Shown here in pieces: positions 37,901 to 53,357 of a DNA stretch of 64,000 nt. Made by a program: the position numbers and the translations under genes. Each line of letters begins with the position of its first letter. Position 1 is the first letter of the stretch. The notes under the pieces are model-generated. The model was not told where the DNA came from. It did no database searches and saw nothing but the letters and a program-made list of their open reading frames with translations. Source of the stretch: Rhodeus uyekii (taxonomy: Eukaryota; Chordata; Actinopteri; Cypriniformes; Acheilognathidae); assembly GCA_037043235.1 (NCBI GenBank), contig JAWRVZ010000155.1, forward strand, positions 62,001 to 126,000, in the 5' to 3' direction.

Positions 37901-39075
37901 AAGATCACCCACTCGTGCATGCGTTTACCTCGGTACAAACCCTTTGCTTGTTCTACATACACAAACACTTCCCCGTACACTGACTAATGAATCCTCATTT
38001 GCATAGGTTGTGCCTTCTATGTCTTTCCTCAGGCGTACATGTAGAAAGTGCCAGCTTCACGGCAGAACTTGCTCTTGGCAGTTGGTATCTGATGGGTCTG
38101 TTCTCACTTATCTGTAAAGCCAACTGCAGCGCAGAGCCAGCCTCCACGCTCCGTAGTGCAAAACATGCTGTTTCTCTCTGCTACCAGGAGGATTGTCTTT
38201 TAGCTCTATGCTTGGCTCAGTCCTCCTGGAGAGATTTAGCAATGACTAAACTCTTCAGAATTGGTATTATGATCACCATTGCATGCTGTAGCTCTAACAG
38301 CAAAGTACTATTGAGTCTGGAGGCTGGCGAGCTGATTAGCGAGTGTTGGCTTGTCAAGATTTGCTTATAATTTTGCTGCTTTTTGTGATGGTGCTTCTAA
38401 AAGGAGAAATTTGGAGATGCATCTTAAAGAATGTTGCATAATAGCAGGCTGTTAGACTGCTAGTGCGGTAAAAGTTGTGTCTGTAATGTTCTCTACTTTA
38501 AAGCTCGCTAACTTTTTGTAGACGCTTTCAATGACACATTTCAAGATAATTTCTTTTAGACTTCAAATTGCCTATTGAAAAAGTAATATCATATTTCAAA
38601 TATTTTGGTAATTTCTTTCCCTTTCCATGTCTCATGAGCTCTGCGAGACGTTAACAACAGTTTAAGACATCACAAGACCCCTTTGTTCTTGTTCATCTTA
38701 TCTTATTCAATATTTTTGTCTCATTTTCCAAATAAAAGCACAGTCAAACTGTTTATATCTCATAAGTTTATAAACCTTACTAAATTTTCTGACAAAAAAG
38801 AAAACATTTTTCTTTACTTTTAACAAAGAGATATTGTAAGTCGTCACATCTTATATAATAAATGTTAAAAGAAAAATTCCACCCCAACAAAAACATCCCC
38901 AAAACAAGACAAAAATAAAGATTACAAATATTGTTTTTGCAACGTGTCCCATTTTGTAGATATTAATTTATTCTTATTTCACAACAGGCTAATCTCACTG
39001 CTGATTTCCATTATATTGTTATGGTCGAGTCTCACGAGAAAGGCAATACAGAGTTGCTGGCAGTGTGATGTGCAA

Positions 39076-39106
<31 letters not shown>

Positions 39107-40235
39107 GCACCAATTTCTTCTGTAAGCTGCTGGCAAGATGAAGACAAACTCACTTGAGCTTTATCAGCCGAAATGGAAGAGCCGAATGAAAGTTTAGGTG
39201 ATCATTTTAAATATTTGGACTGGGACACCATTAAAGAATGCCTCCCCTTATTTTGCAGATAATTTCACCGGCTTTCCAATGACCTCCCAATGGTGCAATC
39301 TACGCAGAGAGATAGAGCGAGTGAGTACGCCGCTACCTCTTTCACAGCCTAGGAAGATAATGAAATAACTTATGTAGATGTGCCTTTTTCCCGAAGACAG
39401 CCAAGTAATGGCCCTGGGTCCTGATTCCACCAGTGAGAGGGATTCTGGGTAGCAGCATTTCATTAAAGCTGGGTCTGATCGACTCTGCATAAGAGCAGGG
39501 CAGACTAAATGGAAGCTGTTATTTCCAGGGAAAATGAAGGGGACAAGATGAAAGAAAGGAAGAAAAAAGCAGTAAAAGCTTCAGCCACGAAGAGATAGGA
39601 CTCGCGGTATTGTGGTACAATTCTTCTGAAGATAATTCCCAGGTTAGCATGGTGCATTTACACTAAAAGTTCAAGGGGAGATGCCCAAGGAAGGTGACTT
39701 GATAACAATGGCTTCTCAGGGGAACAAGTCTAGTTTCCATTCATTGATATGGGTCTGCTTTTATGGCTCAGTCAGTGTGGTAAATGTTTGTAGAGCATGA
39801 AATACGCATTCGCATGATTAGAAAGGACATGTAAGGCTTCGATGCAGAGGCTCTTCAGTAAAGACAAAAAAGGGACGGGATATGGTTATGTAAAAGGGTG
39901 ATTGTAGTGTTCATCATGCTGCTGTAGAAAGGGACAACTTGTATTGATTTATTTTGCATAGAAGAAATCCGGTGCAAGGCTTACAAAGCTTATTAATTGC
40001 AATAGCATAAGACGGCATTACAGAAATTGCTCTACTTCTGCATTTTTTCCTTTGCATTAAAACAGGAGGTTGTGGTGAAACATATACTGTATATATACCG
40101 AAAGGCTTGTCCCTTATTTTAAAATAGCTAAATATTTACATTATAGAGTCATGATTTACAACGTACTGTTCTGTGCAAGTGCAGTGTGATAAAAACAGGA
40201 TGAAGCTACCATTTATGTTTGAGGTCAGTTCAATT
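37901..40235. other. Non-coding stretch, no gene seen
   Basis: No coding signal. A CA microsatellite lies at about 39080-39110. The segment around 39130-39500 is unique-looking with balanced composition. Confidence 0.45.
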
Positions 40236-40352
40236 TTCAGCAAGGACACATTCAATTCATAAGTATTACAGTAAAGACATCATTAATGTTACAAAATATT
40301 TCTATTTAAAATGAATGCTGGTCTTTTCATAAACTTTCCTAAAAATAACCTT
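40236..40352 (+). repeat. Fragment of the TTCAGCAAGGA cyprinid repeat family
   Basis: TTTTCAGCAAGGACACATTCAATT, ACAGTAAAGACAT and AATGTTACAAAATATTTCTATTT occur in the same order as in known fish copies. Related copies here lie at 42413-42490 (minus), 47127-47612 and 58553-58738. Confidence 0.75.
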
Positions 40353-42412
40353 CTAAAAAAAATAATTCATTTTTGTTGAATATATAAATAAATCTAGTGC
40401 CATTAAATTAATATAATAATAAAAAAAACTGAATTCAAATTATTTTAAAAAGTAAAGATCCCATATTAATTTGATATAGGTTTACAGTAGTGCCAAAATG
40501 CTATTTTATTATATAATATGATTAACATCATATTTTTTTAAAATATGATTGTTTTCATAATAAATTTGGTGATTATCTCTAAGGTGGACACCCAACTTAA
40601 TATATGATTTTTACCATTTGAATCTAAGCATGTCATGTGAACAAATGAAAAAGTCAGACAGCTGTTTATAATCATATTAATTATTGTGCACTTTGTTTTA
40701 ATTAATTATATACTCTCTCTTGTACTAGTTTTTACCCCAAAGACCATACTTTTAAATATTCTTCCTTTATTGAAAAGCTGTTGCTTTAATTACCTTAAAC
40801 AAAACTGAAAATCATTACAAATATATTCATCACAAATATATTCTTTTTTTTTTACTTTTTCCTGCTGGCCACAATCGCCACAATCGCATGGATCAGACAA
40901 ATTTTCTCAAGAATCTTGAAAAGCAAAAAACAAACAAACAAAAAACGCAGTTTTTGTAAAGTGCTATGATAAGTTTTTGTGCCATCTAGTGGTTTAGAGT
41001 AACTCTAAATCAAATGGGCCTTTTACCCTGGGGCGCCTTTAGGCCTGTTGTACCCTACTACTTGAACTACTTTATTATATTTTACTATGGCAGAAATAGT
41101 AACAGTAGTATACTATTAAGCAGTTCTGAACTCAGCAATGGACTAAAAACCACAAAGCCCTTTTGATTTCATGCAGTTTTAATAGCGCTACCAAAGTTAG
41201 GACACATTTCAAACACTTGTGCTCTTTAATAAGAGGGAGATGAGCAACAGAGTCCTACGATGAGACTATAAGGGAATGAATAAGGTCATAAACAGAAAAA
41301 GACTCACAAAAAGATATGGAGGGCAGCATAGGGAGAACGAAAGACCGGCCGTGAGAAAGCAAGAGCAGAGGAGCATAGAAACTGACACAAATGATGTGGG
41401 ATCAGTCTCAGTAAATAAGCACCTCTCCGAGCACAGATTTCAATAAGAGAGAGCCTGGGCAGGGCAATGCTTTAAACCCATCCATTATTCATGAGTCCAA
41501 AAGAGAGACGTGATCCAGCACAGAGAATGAAGAAGAAATCATTTCACCATGTATAAAGGCAGAATCCAATCTAGCGTCCATTAGTCCACACCTAGTCCTC
41601 GGCAAAGAGCGGGACAGCCTCACGCTCTGAAAACAATTATGGAAATGAAAAGAGGCAAATGGATGGTCCACATCACCGAAATGACCATGGAATGAAACTA
41701 CACGCATAGACAAGACTCATCGGAGAGATAATCCCAACCTTATAGGGGCCATTGCGGTGACCAAGCAGATGTCCTAAGTGCTATTTTCTTTCTAACCGAA
41801 TTGCTAAAGTACTATTAAATAATTGCCTTTGCGACAAGTGCTAAAAAAGCGCTAGCTATTATTGTTTACTTCTTTATTTTCACTGCAAGAAATTGAGGTT
41901 GCACAATCAATATAAATACACCTGTTAAGCAAGCTGGGCACTTTGTGTGACTATTATTTTAACCAATCATTCCCTAATGGGACCTTTTGTTTCACATTAA
42001 ACACGGCTAAGATTAGCCTCTTTAATGGTGGTTTTTACCAATTAGTCATTCGCTCATCATGGTGGGGTGTAAGGATGAAAAAGTGCACGTTCATACCTAG
42101 GGAAGGGAGTTTTCTTTTTAATATGAAGTAAATGGCACATTCGGAAACGAAACAAATTGAGAGCAAGTGACAATGATGTTGCTAACTGCCAAATAGGCTA
42201 GTTAGTGCTAATTCGAGCATCCATGTGTTTGTACAAAAATGAGGAGTGTTCTTTTTCCAGGTTTGCATCCCTTTATTTGTTAAAAAAGAAACAAATATAC
42301 ATTAAAATGTGTTATTGTTTTTTCAAATATGTTATTTTAGCATAATATGTAAAGATAAGTACAAGTAACTGTTCAAAAATTTTAAGTCTGTAAGATTTAG
42401 TTTTTAAAAGAA
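40353..42412. other. Non-coding stretch, no gene seen
   Basis: AT-rich, then more balanced at about 41220-41760. No exon, RNA gene or paired terminal repeats. Confidence 0.5.
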
Positions 42413-42490
42413 GTCTCTTACGCTCACCAAGGCTGCATTTCTTTGACGAAAAATACAGTAAAAATAGGATTGTTGTGAAATATTACAGTA
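42413..42490 (-). repeat. Fragment of the TTCAGCAAGGA family, minus strand
   Basis: AAGTCTCTTACGCTCACCAA then GGCTGCATTTCTTTGACGAA is the reverse complement of the family's right end. Only the terminal 80 or so bases remain. Confidence 0.75.
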
Positions 42491-42674
42491 CAGTGGTAGT
42501 TAATTTGTACTGCAACTATACTACAAGTGAAGCTGATAGAGTACTAAATGCATACCGGTACTAATTACATATTTTTCAGTTCATGAAAGTACACTTTGTA
42601 AACTACTAGTTTAGTAGTATATTATATTGTGTATATTTTCTTTAAGTGAACTTAACATTGTACTTTTAGTTTAC

Positions 42675-45089
<2,415 letters not shown>

Positions 45090-46045
45090 GTCTTAATAAG
45101 AACTGCTTAAACCAATCAAAACTGGTTTGCTGGTCTCCCAACCTGGTCAGGCTAATCTAACTGGATCCTTTTCAGTTGGTCAGACTGGAAGATCTGCAGA
45201 AAATCATGCTGTTTTTTTTTGCTGTTGAGTTTGTGTGTGTTTATACATACAGGGTGAATCTACAAGTTGTATGTGTTTGTGTGTGAATGTTTCAAATGAT
45301 CTTCATTCAACCCAAGCTGATTTTTTGGTCTCCCAGCCAGTGTTGTTTTGTTATTATTTGTGTACTATTATTATTTAATGTATTATTAATGTATAATACT
45401 ATTATTATTTACATTTTAGCGTTCACTTTATTTCTAGTTTTAGTAATTATGTGCTTTTATTAATTATATTAATGAAAAACATTTGTTTTATACACTTCTG
45501 TATAATTTATATTTGTTAATTTTATTTAATTTTTTTATTCTATCTTAGTACTTCAACTTTTTTTCAATTACAGTTTTAGTTTATAATATAGTATTCATTT
45601 TTTTGTTGTTTCACTTTAACCTGAACTTTTTTTGGGTCAGATTTTGCAAATGCGTTTTTTTTATTTCAATTAGTTTTATTTTAGTAATTTTTTCTTCAGT
45701 TTTTGTTAAATTATGGTTATTTTATTTTATTTTAGATCTGTTTTTGGTACAAGTTTAAGTTTTTCATTGAATATTTATATTATGTTTTATTCCATCTTTT
45801 TTAAAGTACTGAAATTAGATTTACTTTTCCTTTGGTCAGGCTTGACCCAACCTAAACTCAACCTTGGTCAGGGTGGAAGACTAGCCTATCAGGATTAGTC
45901 AGGCTTAAGCAAGTTACATTGAAGGTGGAACCCAAGCTCTATCCAGAGTAAGAAACCACCTGGCCGCACGTTAGCAATCACCTAGAACGCCATAGCAACA
46001 TGCTAAAACTCTGGCAACCACCAAAGCATTGATGTGATGAGTTTT
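45090..46045. repeat. Decayed dispersed-repeat cluster with T-rich interior
   Basis: Pieces of a CTGGTCTCCCA.CCTGGTCAGGCT-type repeat occur at about 45138-45195, 45328-45350 and 45833-45905. A T-rich low-complexity segment (about 45340-45830) separates the last two. The end (about 45965-46035) contains ACGCCATAGCAACATGCTAA, like another fish dispersed repeat. No coding content. Confidence 0.5.
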
Positions 46046-47126
46046 GTGTGGGCAAAATGCACATATTCTTCTGGAAATACAAGTCTAGTTGTATATCCAC
46101 GTTCAAAATGAATTAAAAGGAACATGCTGAGAGGGAGAAAAAAAAAATCAATAATTAGGCCCAACTACATCTGCACCGCACAACCTTCCATCATTATAAT
46201 TGAGCCTTATCAAGATGCATTTTGAAACATTTTGCTGCTCTTTTGGTCACCCATTAGCTATTGGGAGATATAAGGATGAAAGGCAAATCAAATATAAAGG
46301 CCCTTTTCTGTAAACTTAAGAGAGAGCCTCTTACAAAGGAGACAAAAGTTTTTCTCTCTCTTCTGAGGAAACTTTAATTGCATGTGTCGTGGGCCCTTAC
46401 TCGCTCAACTCGGAGGGAACACCACTCTGATCCGTCCTTAAAATAGCTCCTCAGATGTTTGTCACCCAATGGCTGGCACGTTGTTGTCTTGGATCTTCTC
46501 ATTGGTTGAGTCTCTCTGTTTCTTAATTAACAGAGGTGTGAGCTGTTTTTTTCCTCCACAGAGTTTCTTGTGTTTATGCTCTCTTCCCTCTCCCTTCATC
46601 TACCTCCACCTCGTTTGAAAGCTGTGGAGAAGAAACACAGGCGTGCTCGCACACACACACGCGCGCACACACAGAATAGTGACGCATGCCCTCAGATCTT
46701 GGCTGTGGTGAGGCGGAGGGGTGCAATCTGCCCGCCTGCCATGGCTTACACAAAACAAACGAAGTGCGTCACGATTGGGCCGGGCTCCATGGTCACTGTC
46801 AAAGGTGTCATGTCGACTTTTTTCCATTCCATTTTTTTAGCGCCTCACTCCCTGTCGCCCCATCCTTCCCTGCTGCTATGTGTCACTTCTCTGCGCCTTC
46901 TGTCACATGGCTATAGAGCTGAGGATGCCACACTGGCTGTACGTTCACATGGCTCCCATTAAGTTTCCATTAACGGGACCTGTCCGCCCACGTCCCCCCA
47001 TTGACCAGCTACACCCAAAAACACATCCTGCAGGCTTTTAGCATAACCGCTTACTGTATTTGCACCTAAATGCATAGATTGCGCGTGTGATTTCACACCC
47101 ATGATGCACCATATGACAGCCATGTG
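46046..47126. other. Non-coding stretch, partly GC-rich
   Basis: From about 46380 to 47010 composition is balanced to GC-rich, with a CA/CG tract at 46646-46674. Overlapping frames on both strands have no domain or splice context. It may be a conserved non-coding region. Confidence 0.4.
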
Positions 47127-47612
47127 TGTCTACACTGCCGTTCAGATAAAAAATAAAATAAAATTACGACTTTTATTCAGCAAGGATACATTAAATTGAT
47201 AAAATGTGATGTTGATAAAAAAAAGACTTACATTGATACAAACAATTAAAACAGTAACAGTAAAATCTGTTATATTGAACTGATCAGAGAATCTTCCAAA
47301 ATCATGCATCACATTTTCCATAGAGATATTAAGCAGCACAACTGTTTTCATATTTGTTTTCATTGATATTAATAAGAAATGTTTCTTGAGCAGCAAATTG
47401 ATTATTAGAATCTAATAGCAGTATTAGAGTGATTTCTGAAGGATCATGCGAGATTGAAGACTGGAGTAATAATGCTGAAAATTCAGCTTTGCATTCACAG
47501 GAATAAATTACATTTTAAAATATAGTGAAATATTAATTGTAATAGTTCTTCATAATATTACTGTTTTTTGATTCAGAAAATGCAGCCTTGCTGAGCATAA
47601 TATACTTAAAAA
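47127..47612 (+). repeat. Longest copy of the TTCAGCAAGGA cyprinid repeat family
   Basis: It starts ACACTGCCGTTCAGAT and ends GCAGCCTTGCTGAGCATAAT. In between are TTTTATTCAGCAAGGATACA, TTAAGCAGCACAACTGTTTTC, TTTCTTGAGCAGCAAAT and GAAGACTGGAGTAATAATGC, in the order I know from fish genomes. No coding region, and its class is not clear from this copy. Confidence 0.85.
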
Positions 47613-48822
47613 ATACTATTTTAATAGCCCATTTAAGATAACAGTTATATTCTTTTATTTATCATGTAGTATATTTCTTTTTTTTTCAGTGATAAGAAAT
47701 GGGGACATAATTTTATCCTTTAGAGAATTTATTGAATTATGCAAAAAGTGACCTTTATATTACAGGTGGTTGCAGGAGAGGGTATTGATAATATCACTCC
47801 AAAAAATAAAGTTGTGTAAACAGGGTCAAGGTGATGTAACAAATTTGATTGTGTGCGAGAATCCATCAGCAGCTTTTTTTAAATTTAAATGTGCTGCAGA
47901 TGAGTAAAGAAATAATTGCATATTCTAGAAGTAAATGCACACACTGAATATTCATACCGACACTGTTTATGTGCTATCAGTGTAAGGTTTATTTGTTATC
48001 AGCATCTTGGAAGTATAAAATAAATCCACATAATCACATTCACACGTTTCAAAACAATCTCATTCTTCAGCTTTCATGCTCCAGTTCAAAATGAGAGCAC
48101 TCCTGTTTCCCATCCTGTCAGGCAAACATTATTAGAAGAAGCCGTGTCTTTCATTCCTCTCTTAGCTGCTGGCTTTGTAGGGATACCTGCTTTCAAATCC
48201 ATCTTTCCCTCCCTCCGCCAAACTCTAGAATATAACGGTTTGTCTTTGGGTGATTCCTCTGGGCTCTCTCACTCTCACAATTTTCAATCTGACTTGGATA
48301 CTGTTTTTGAGGGAAGAAAAGACTGGAAGAGAAGACTAAGTGCAAATGGAGCCATTATCTGTAGTATTAATGTTTTTAAATTTTTTATTATACCCCAAAT
48401 TCTGAGGTATCCCACAAATACACCACTAGAGACTGCTGGAGAGCCCCATTGAACAACAGGGTCCTTGAGTTATAGGAAGACACTTTAGGGGTTGCTAAAA
48501 CCATCCACTGTAAATAAGCTTGAACAGATTATTTTTATTTCGCTTTGCCTTGCTTTTGGTTTGGCTTTGCTTTGGTTTTTGTTCTAAGTTGTTTTGTTTT
48601 GTCAAAACCACACACTGGGATGCTAAATATAATTTTGGCTCTAAGAAATTATTTGTGTTGAATATACCAAGAATTAACCTATTGAACCATGATTCCTTTC
48701 TTCCTGACAGCAAATCACTTGAATGCGACAAACTCAGAAGTGGTTGATATAAATTTCCCATGTTCTAAAAGCCATAATATTTAAAGCCTGTTTTCACAGA
48801 AGCAACAATTTTAAAGACTCTC
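47613..48822. other. Non-coding stretch, no gene seen
   Basis: AT-rich, short frames only. Nothing recognised. Confidence 0.5.
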
Positions 48823-49134
48823 GCTGTGTCCGAAATCCAACTTCTCTACCATATAGTATGTGAAAAACAGTACGCAGAGTAGTGGATAGACAGAGTAGGA
48901 TGTCTGAATTCATAGTATTAGAAAAACTGAAGGCAAAAAATCCCAGATGATCTACTTCCACCGAGATTCTGGAGTGCACATATGATGGACACTTTACTAT
49001 ACCATTAAGCCACAGGAGAGAGATTTATGAATGTCAGTGAATCAGTGCAATTGACTCTAGTGGGTCACGTGACCATAACAATATGGTGGAGGAAGTACAT
49101 CCGAATTTCATTCATAATACTCATATTCGTACTA

Positions 49135-49799
49135 CAGTAATCCCTCGCCACGTCGTGGTTCAAGTTTCACGGCCTCAGTGCATCGCAGATTTTTCAAAAA
49201 TATTCAGCGAAAAATTCAAATTCAAAAATACAGTCATATCTGCAGCCGTATTGTAGAAAGCAGCGTTGCTTCATCATGATAAGAGAGAAATGTTTTTTTC
49301 CAGGATGCCAGACAAAGAGAGAAACTCTCTCAGAGGCTTTGTACACACCCACGGGCACTCAGACAAGACACGTGATTGGTTCCCGGCGCGAAATCGACCA
49401 ATGAGAGCACGAGTGGAGTGGGCGCCTCTTCACCTCTCTCAGAAGCAAATATTGACGATCCAGCACCGATATCTGACGATGAGACGCTTCCCGAACTGAT
49501 TTAAAGGCCTCATTATACCAGTGCACTAACATCATCATCATCATCATCATCATATTCATCGAACCGCACAGGTCTGTCATCGTCGTCATTACTGGAGTCA
49601 AGTCTCAAGATACTACTGTCATTGATGAGTGTAGAGCACCATAATACATATCGTATGAGAGAGAGAGAGAGTAAATGTATAATATTAAGGTCTAAGTAGA
49701 TTAATTAAAATTTATATATAAAGTATAAATATACATATTTTAAACATTCTGGCACCTACATACACATATACAGAATATACGATAAACGAGGGATCACTG
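49135..49799. mobile_element. pogo/Tigger-like MITE (CAGT.ATCCCTCG type)
   Basis: The left end is CAGTAATCCCTCG and the right end, reverse-complemented, is CAGTGATCCCTCG. TA lies on each side (49133-49134 and 49800-49801). It contains two oppositely facing CCAAT boxes (ATTGG 49375-49379, CCAAT 49398-49402) around a CpG-rich core, an ATC trinucleotide run at 49530-49553, and no transposase frame. It lies inside the TGTCCGAAAT element. Confidence 0.85.
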
Positions 49800-49806
49800 T
49801 ATAGAG

Positions 49807-49971
49807 CAAGGGTCGGCAACCCGCGGCTCCGGAGCCGCATGCGGCTCTTTCATCCCCTGCACGTAACTTGTAGCAGCGGTCCCGCTATTCGCGCTCAGTC
49901 CGCTATCGCTCCGCCCATGGAAGAAAGGAGTGTCAGGAGTGCCGCGTGAGTGTTTATACCGCCGACCCCTG
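49807..49971. mobile_element. 165-bp hAT-type MITE with perfect 8-bp duplication
   Basis: The left end is CAAGGGTCGGC and the right end (reverse complement) CAGGGGTCGGC. The 8-bp target duplication GTATAGAG is exact at 49799-49806 and 49972-49979, as expected for hAT transposons. The element is GC-rich and contains a 16-base perfect palindrome GCGGCTCCGGAGCCGC at 49823-49838. The left duplication uses the last base of the pogo-like MITE and its TA, so this insertion is the later of the two. Confidence 0.92.
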
Positions 49972-50057
49972 GTATAGAGAATGTACGTTTCGGTCATGAA
50001 TTCATTTTAAATTCAAATATAGTACCTACTTAGAGAGTTCACAATTTCGGATGCAGC

Positions 50058-53000
50058 ATTTGTGTTTTTTATCCAGCTTTTTACATTACATCATGAAAGG
50101 AATGACTTAAACCAGTTCCAGTAATTTCCTTCAAAATCAGAGAGTGTAAACATTATAGCTAACTGCCACAATAATCCAAATTTGATTTCATAGGGTGTTT
50201 AACTTCTCAGATTGCTCCATAAACATAAATCCTGTAACAACTTCAGAGGAAAAACAAACAAACAAACAATAGAATATTGTCACTAACATTTGCAATCTTT
50301 TTCAACAAGAAAACGAAATGTTTCAAGTTTCCTTGAACTGGTGGCTTCATCTTTTTTTGTTTTGTTTTCGAAAACAGAATCCAGTGCCTTCTTGCCCCGA
50401 GCCAGAAATGTGCTTCCACAAATGTGTGTACATCATCTTTGAACAGAGGGTAAATAAGGCCGATTCATCAGCTGACAGCTAAATACAAAGTAACATGTTC
50501 TGACACCAAGCCCCCCAGGTTTAAGTGTGAACATATCTTCAAAGGTAAACATGCTCCGATGGTCTTTAAGGGCATAGCAGCACTAAGCTGAAGCAATGCC
50601 AACGCTTCCTTTGAGAGTGAATTAGTTGAAAGACACAGGATCAAGCATGTCAGGGGGCTCTAGATTTGGTCGAAGGAATCATATTTGGTCAAAGGATTCA
50701 ACTCTGATTCACGTTATTAAATTGTCCAGTCTTCCCCTAACATCATGCCATGTGCTTTCCATGCTTTATTTGAAAGTAAAACCACATATTGGGACTCTGC
50801 TTGCATGATGCCATGATTACAAGAAAACTGGCAAGGAAATACATACCGTATTAATCTGCTTTTGTTTCTTGCTGCAGGAATTATCATGAGACAAATGAGA
50901 AATGTTTTCTATTTTTAGAGGCTTTGATGCTAATCCACATTCATCTTACATGCAATAATTTCTCCATGGATAATAGGACACATCTCTGTAGATAAAATCC
51001 TATAATGTTTCACTGTAACATTCTGAAGCCTGTTTTCACAATAAAAGTGACGACTGTCTATCTCGCATATCCTAAGACCCAATATTTGTTTTTCCCCCTC
51101 TTGCTCTAAGCAGGGATTTCTTCCAAAAATGAAAAATAAATACAAAAAATCTCTTTGCTGGTGGCCAAACAAAGAACCCTCTTGTGTTATTAATAAAGGG
51201 GCAGTATTTAAGGGCTGCTTTTTTATTTTAGTCTGTTTCACTCCATTCTCTCTTTATTCCCCACCCTCCCTGTAACCTTCTCTTTTTCTACCCTCCATTT
51301 GAAAGACTGCCAAGCTCTGTTTGCCTTGATAATTAGGACCCAAAGCGTGCAATCGCAAGACCATTATAAAAACAGCCAACGCCTGGGTGGTTTATTGATA
51401 TGGCATTACGTGTGTGGAGGTGTGGAAATATACACAGGGCTGGTGGCACATCAGATAGATTCTCCTGCGCCTTAAAAAAGAGCCCTTTATCCAGATTAAA
51501 TGCTATTATGGTCCAATATTGTAATTCGCCAGCTTGGATGACAAGGAAGCAAAAACATATTAATGTAAAAGGGGACGGCAGAACAGCTGTTCAGTAAGAG
51601 AGTGTGCAGTAGCTGGTGGCTACAGTGAAATGAATGTCAATGAAGCGTTTCGTGTGCGCCAACAAACTTCTCGGTCGTATTTCTGCTCATAAATGTGTTT
51701 TTTACATTTAAGCTGTTTCATTTTAAATAAGTAAGTCTTAGGCTTTAACGTTTTTAATGTAAAATGTACTGTGATCTAACATAATCACATCTAACAATAG
51801 ACGACATTAACAAAGGTTAATAAATACTACGACAAATGAGTTGCTCATTGTTAGTTCAATATAAATATAAACTAACAACAAATGAGACCTTATTGTAAAG
51901 TGTTACCTTTTCATTTATATGTACACTTTATTTAATCTTTAAGTTTTAGTTACCTAAAACCATAGTAGAGTTATGACTAAACCTACATTTTTTCCTCTTA
52001 CATTTTAGTGATGCAAAGGAAAACAACATTACAGCGACATCTATGTTGTGAGACTGCATGGTCTGCTGCTGACTTGGAGATGCTGGACCAACATGCCAAC
52101 GGTGAGAGAGAGAGTGTGAGAATAATATAAAGACAGCAAGAGAGAGAGAGTAATTGTTTGGAGACAAGGGGCTGTAGCAGGATTTTAATATGTTTGCTGT
52201 CTCCCGGTTCCAATTGGGCCCCTCAGGACGTTGTGATATTTAAAAGTGACATGTCTGACCCTGCACATTTGCGATGTGTCATCATGCATCAAGCGCAGAG
52301 GTGTGGATTAAAGCTCTCCCTAATGTTGTGTGCATTGGGATTTATATTTCCAATTAAGTCTGCAAATTATATGATCATCCAGAACTATGTGCAAGGGCCG
52401 TTTTGGAAAAGGGTGGCGACGGTCTGTTTTTTCCCCCCTCACTAATGGTATTGTTGGAAATGCGATCCACTTTGTGGCTGGAATATTAATTTGCTTTGCA
52501 ACTGTCCAATTACCTTGCGTATTGTCACATTGTGACTAACAGGGAATGGTTTAGCAAAATACATACAGCTCAACTATAGTTTGCACATAATTGTGTTCGT
52601 TATAAAGTACAGAGCAGGGTGACCAAGTTATATTGGATATAGGTTTTGTAGAAGGACTTGGCATGTAAAGATCACACAAGGCCATCCCTCCGCGGATGCT
52701 GTGGAGCCAGCTGTCTCCACTCTTATTTCGGCTCAGCTGGCGGCTTTGTCTGCATGGAAAACTGAAAATTCCAATAATCCTTATTTGAATCTGCATTTCA
52801 GATGGATTCACAACAAAAATACTACAAGTCAAATAATAAGATTAATACCGAGACTAATACTCTAAATCTAAGAATCAGCCTAATTTTAGTCTCATTACAT
52901 TCCTAATCAAAAGTTTGTGGTGTCTTCCAATTTCTCTTGGGAAGAAGAGCGTACAATTTAGAAATTGTACAAATTACAAATTAAAATTGTAGTTAGTTGT
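50058..53000. other. Non-coding stretch, no gene seen
   Basis: Mostly AT-rich, with short frames lacking domains. Some parts (about 51280-51600 and 52200-52450) have balanced composition. A short GA run lies at about 52104-52150. This is the sequence into which the retrotransposon inserted. Confidence 0.5.
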
Positions 53001-53096
53001 GTAACTGTTACGGATCCAGCCACACCCACAGCACCAGACTCGTTCATGAAATCGCAATCACCATAGTTCTGAACACCTGTCATCAATTACCAGCAC

Positions 53097-53104
53097 TATT
53101 TCTA
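53097..53104 (+). promoter_or_regulatory. TATA-like element of the 5' LTR promoter
   Basis: TATTTCTA lies 31 bases upstream of the segment complementary to the primer region. In a self-priming element that segment must sit at the very 5' end of the RNA, so spacing and complementarity support each other. It is a weak match to a TATA box. Confidence 0.45.
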
Positions 53105-53127
53105 CAAGCCCTCGCTCAACAGTCAGT

Positions 53128-53136
53128 GTCTGGTCT
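53128..53136 (+). other. Putative self-primer at the transcript 5' end
   Basis: GTCTGGTCT is the exact reverse complement of 53358-53366, just after the LTR. In Tf1 and related sushi-type elements the first bases of the RNA fold back and prime reverse transcription instead of a tRNA. The position near the inferred start of R fits that mechanism. Confidence 0.55.
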
Positions 53137-53357
53137 CGTCTTACGCGCCAAGACTGCTTCAGAGTCTCTGCTCTACAATTACCTGAGTTTACTCCTTCCG
53201 TGTATCCCTGGTCCTGTTTCCCTGTGTCTTCAGTGTCTGCCTTCATCTGCTCCTGCCAAGCTAAGCCTGCCTTTGCCGTGTTTTTGCTGTACTCTCCAGT
53301 GTGCAATAAAGACCGCTTCTACTCACGTCTGTGTTCTGCCTGTTGATCGCTGACAGA

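Larger units (their letters stand above)
48823..50057. mobile_element. TGTCCGAAAT-type DNA element, split by two insertions
   Basis: The left end is CTGTGTCCGAAATCC and the right end reads CTGCATCCGAAATTG on the minus strand. The internal segment (GAGATTCTGGAGTGCACATA to GGGTCACGTGAC) matches the copy at 60349-60795. It is interrupted by a pogo-like MITE and a hAT MITE; without them the element is about 400 bp. Superfamily is undetermined, and no flanking duplication was resolved. Confidence 0.75.
53006..53355 (+). repeat. 5' LTR
   Basis: Starts TGTTACGG and ends CGCTGACA. It contains a TATA-like TATTTCTA at 53097-53104, a probable transcription start about 25-30 bases downstream (near 53126), and the polyadenylation signal AATAAA at 53305-53310. 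That gives U3 of about 120 bp, R of about 200 bp and a short U5. The boundaries of R are inferred. Confidence 0.93.

Noticed and set aside
49530..49553. ATC/GAT trinucleotide run as a possible coding Asp or Met repeat
   Set aside because: It lies within a non-coding pogo-like MITE, and the flanking frame has no domain.
53058..53306. 82-codon antisense open frame in the 5' LTR, repeated at 57658-57906 in the 3' LTR
   Set aside because: Its conservation only reflects LTR identity. There is no domain, promoter evidence or codon-level signal independent of the LTR.
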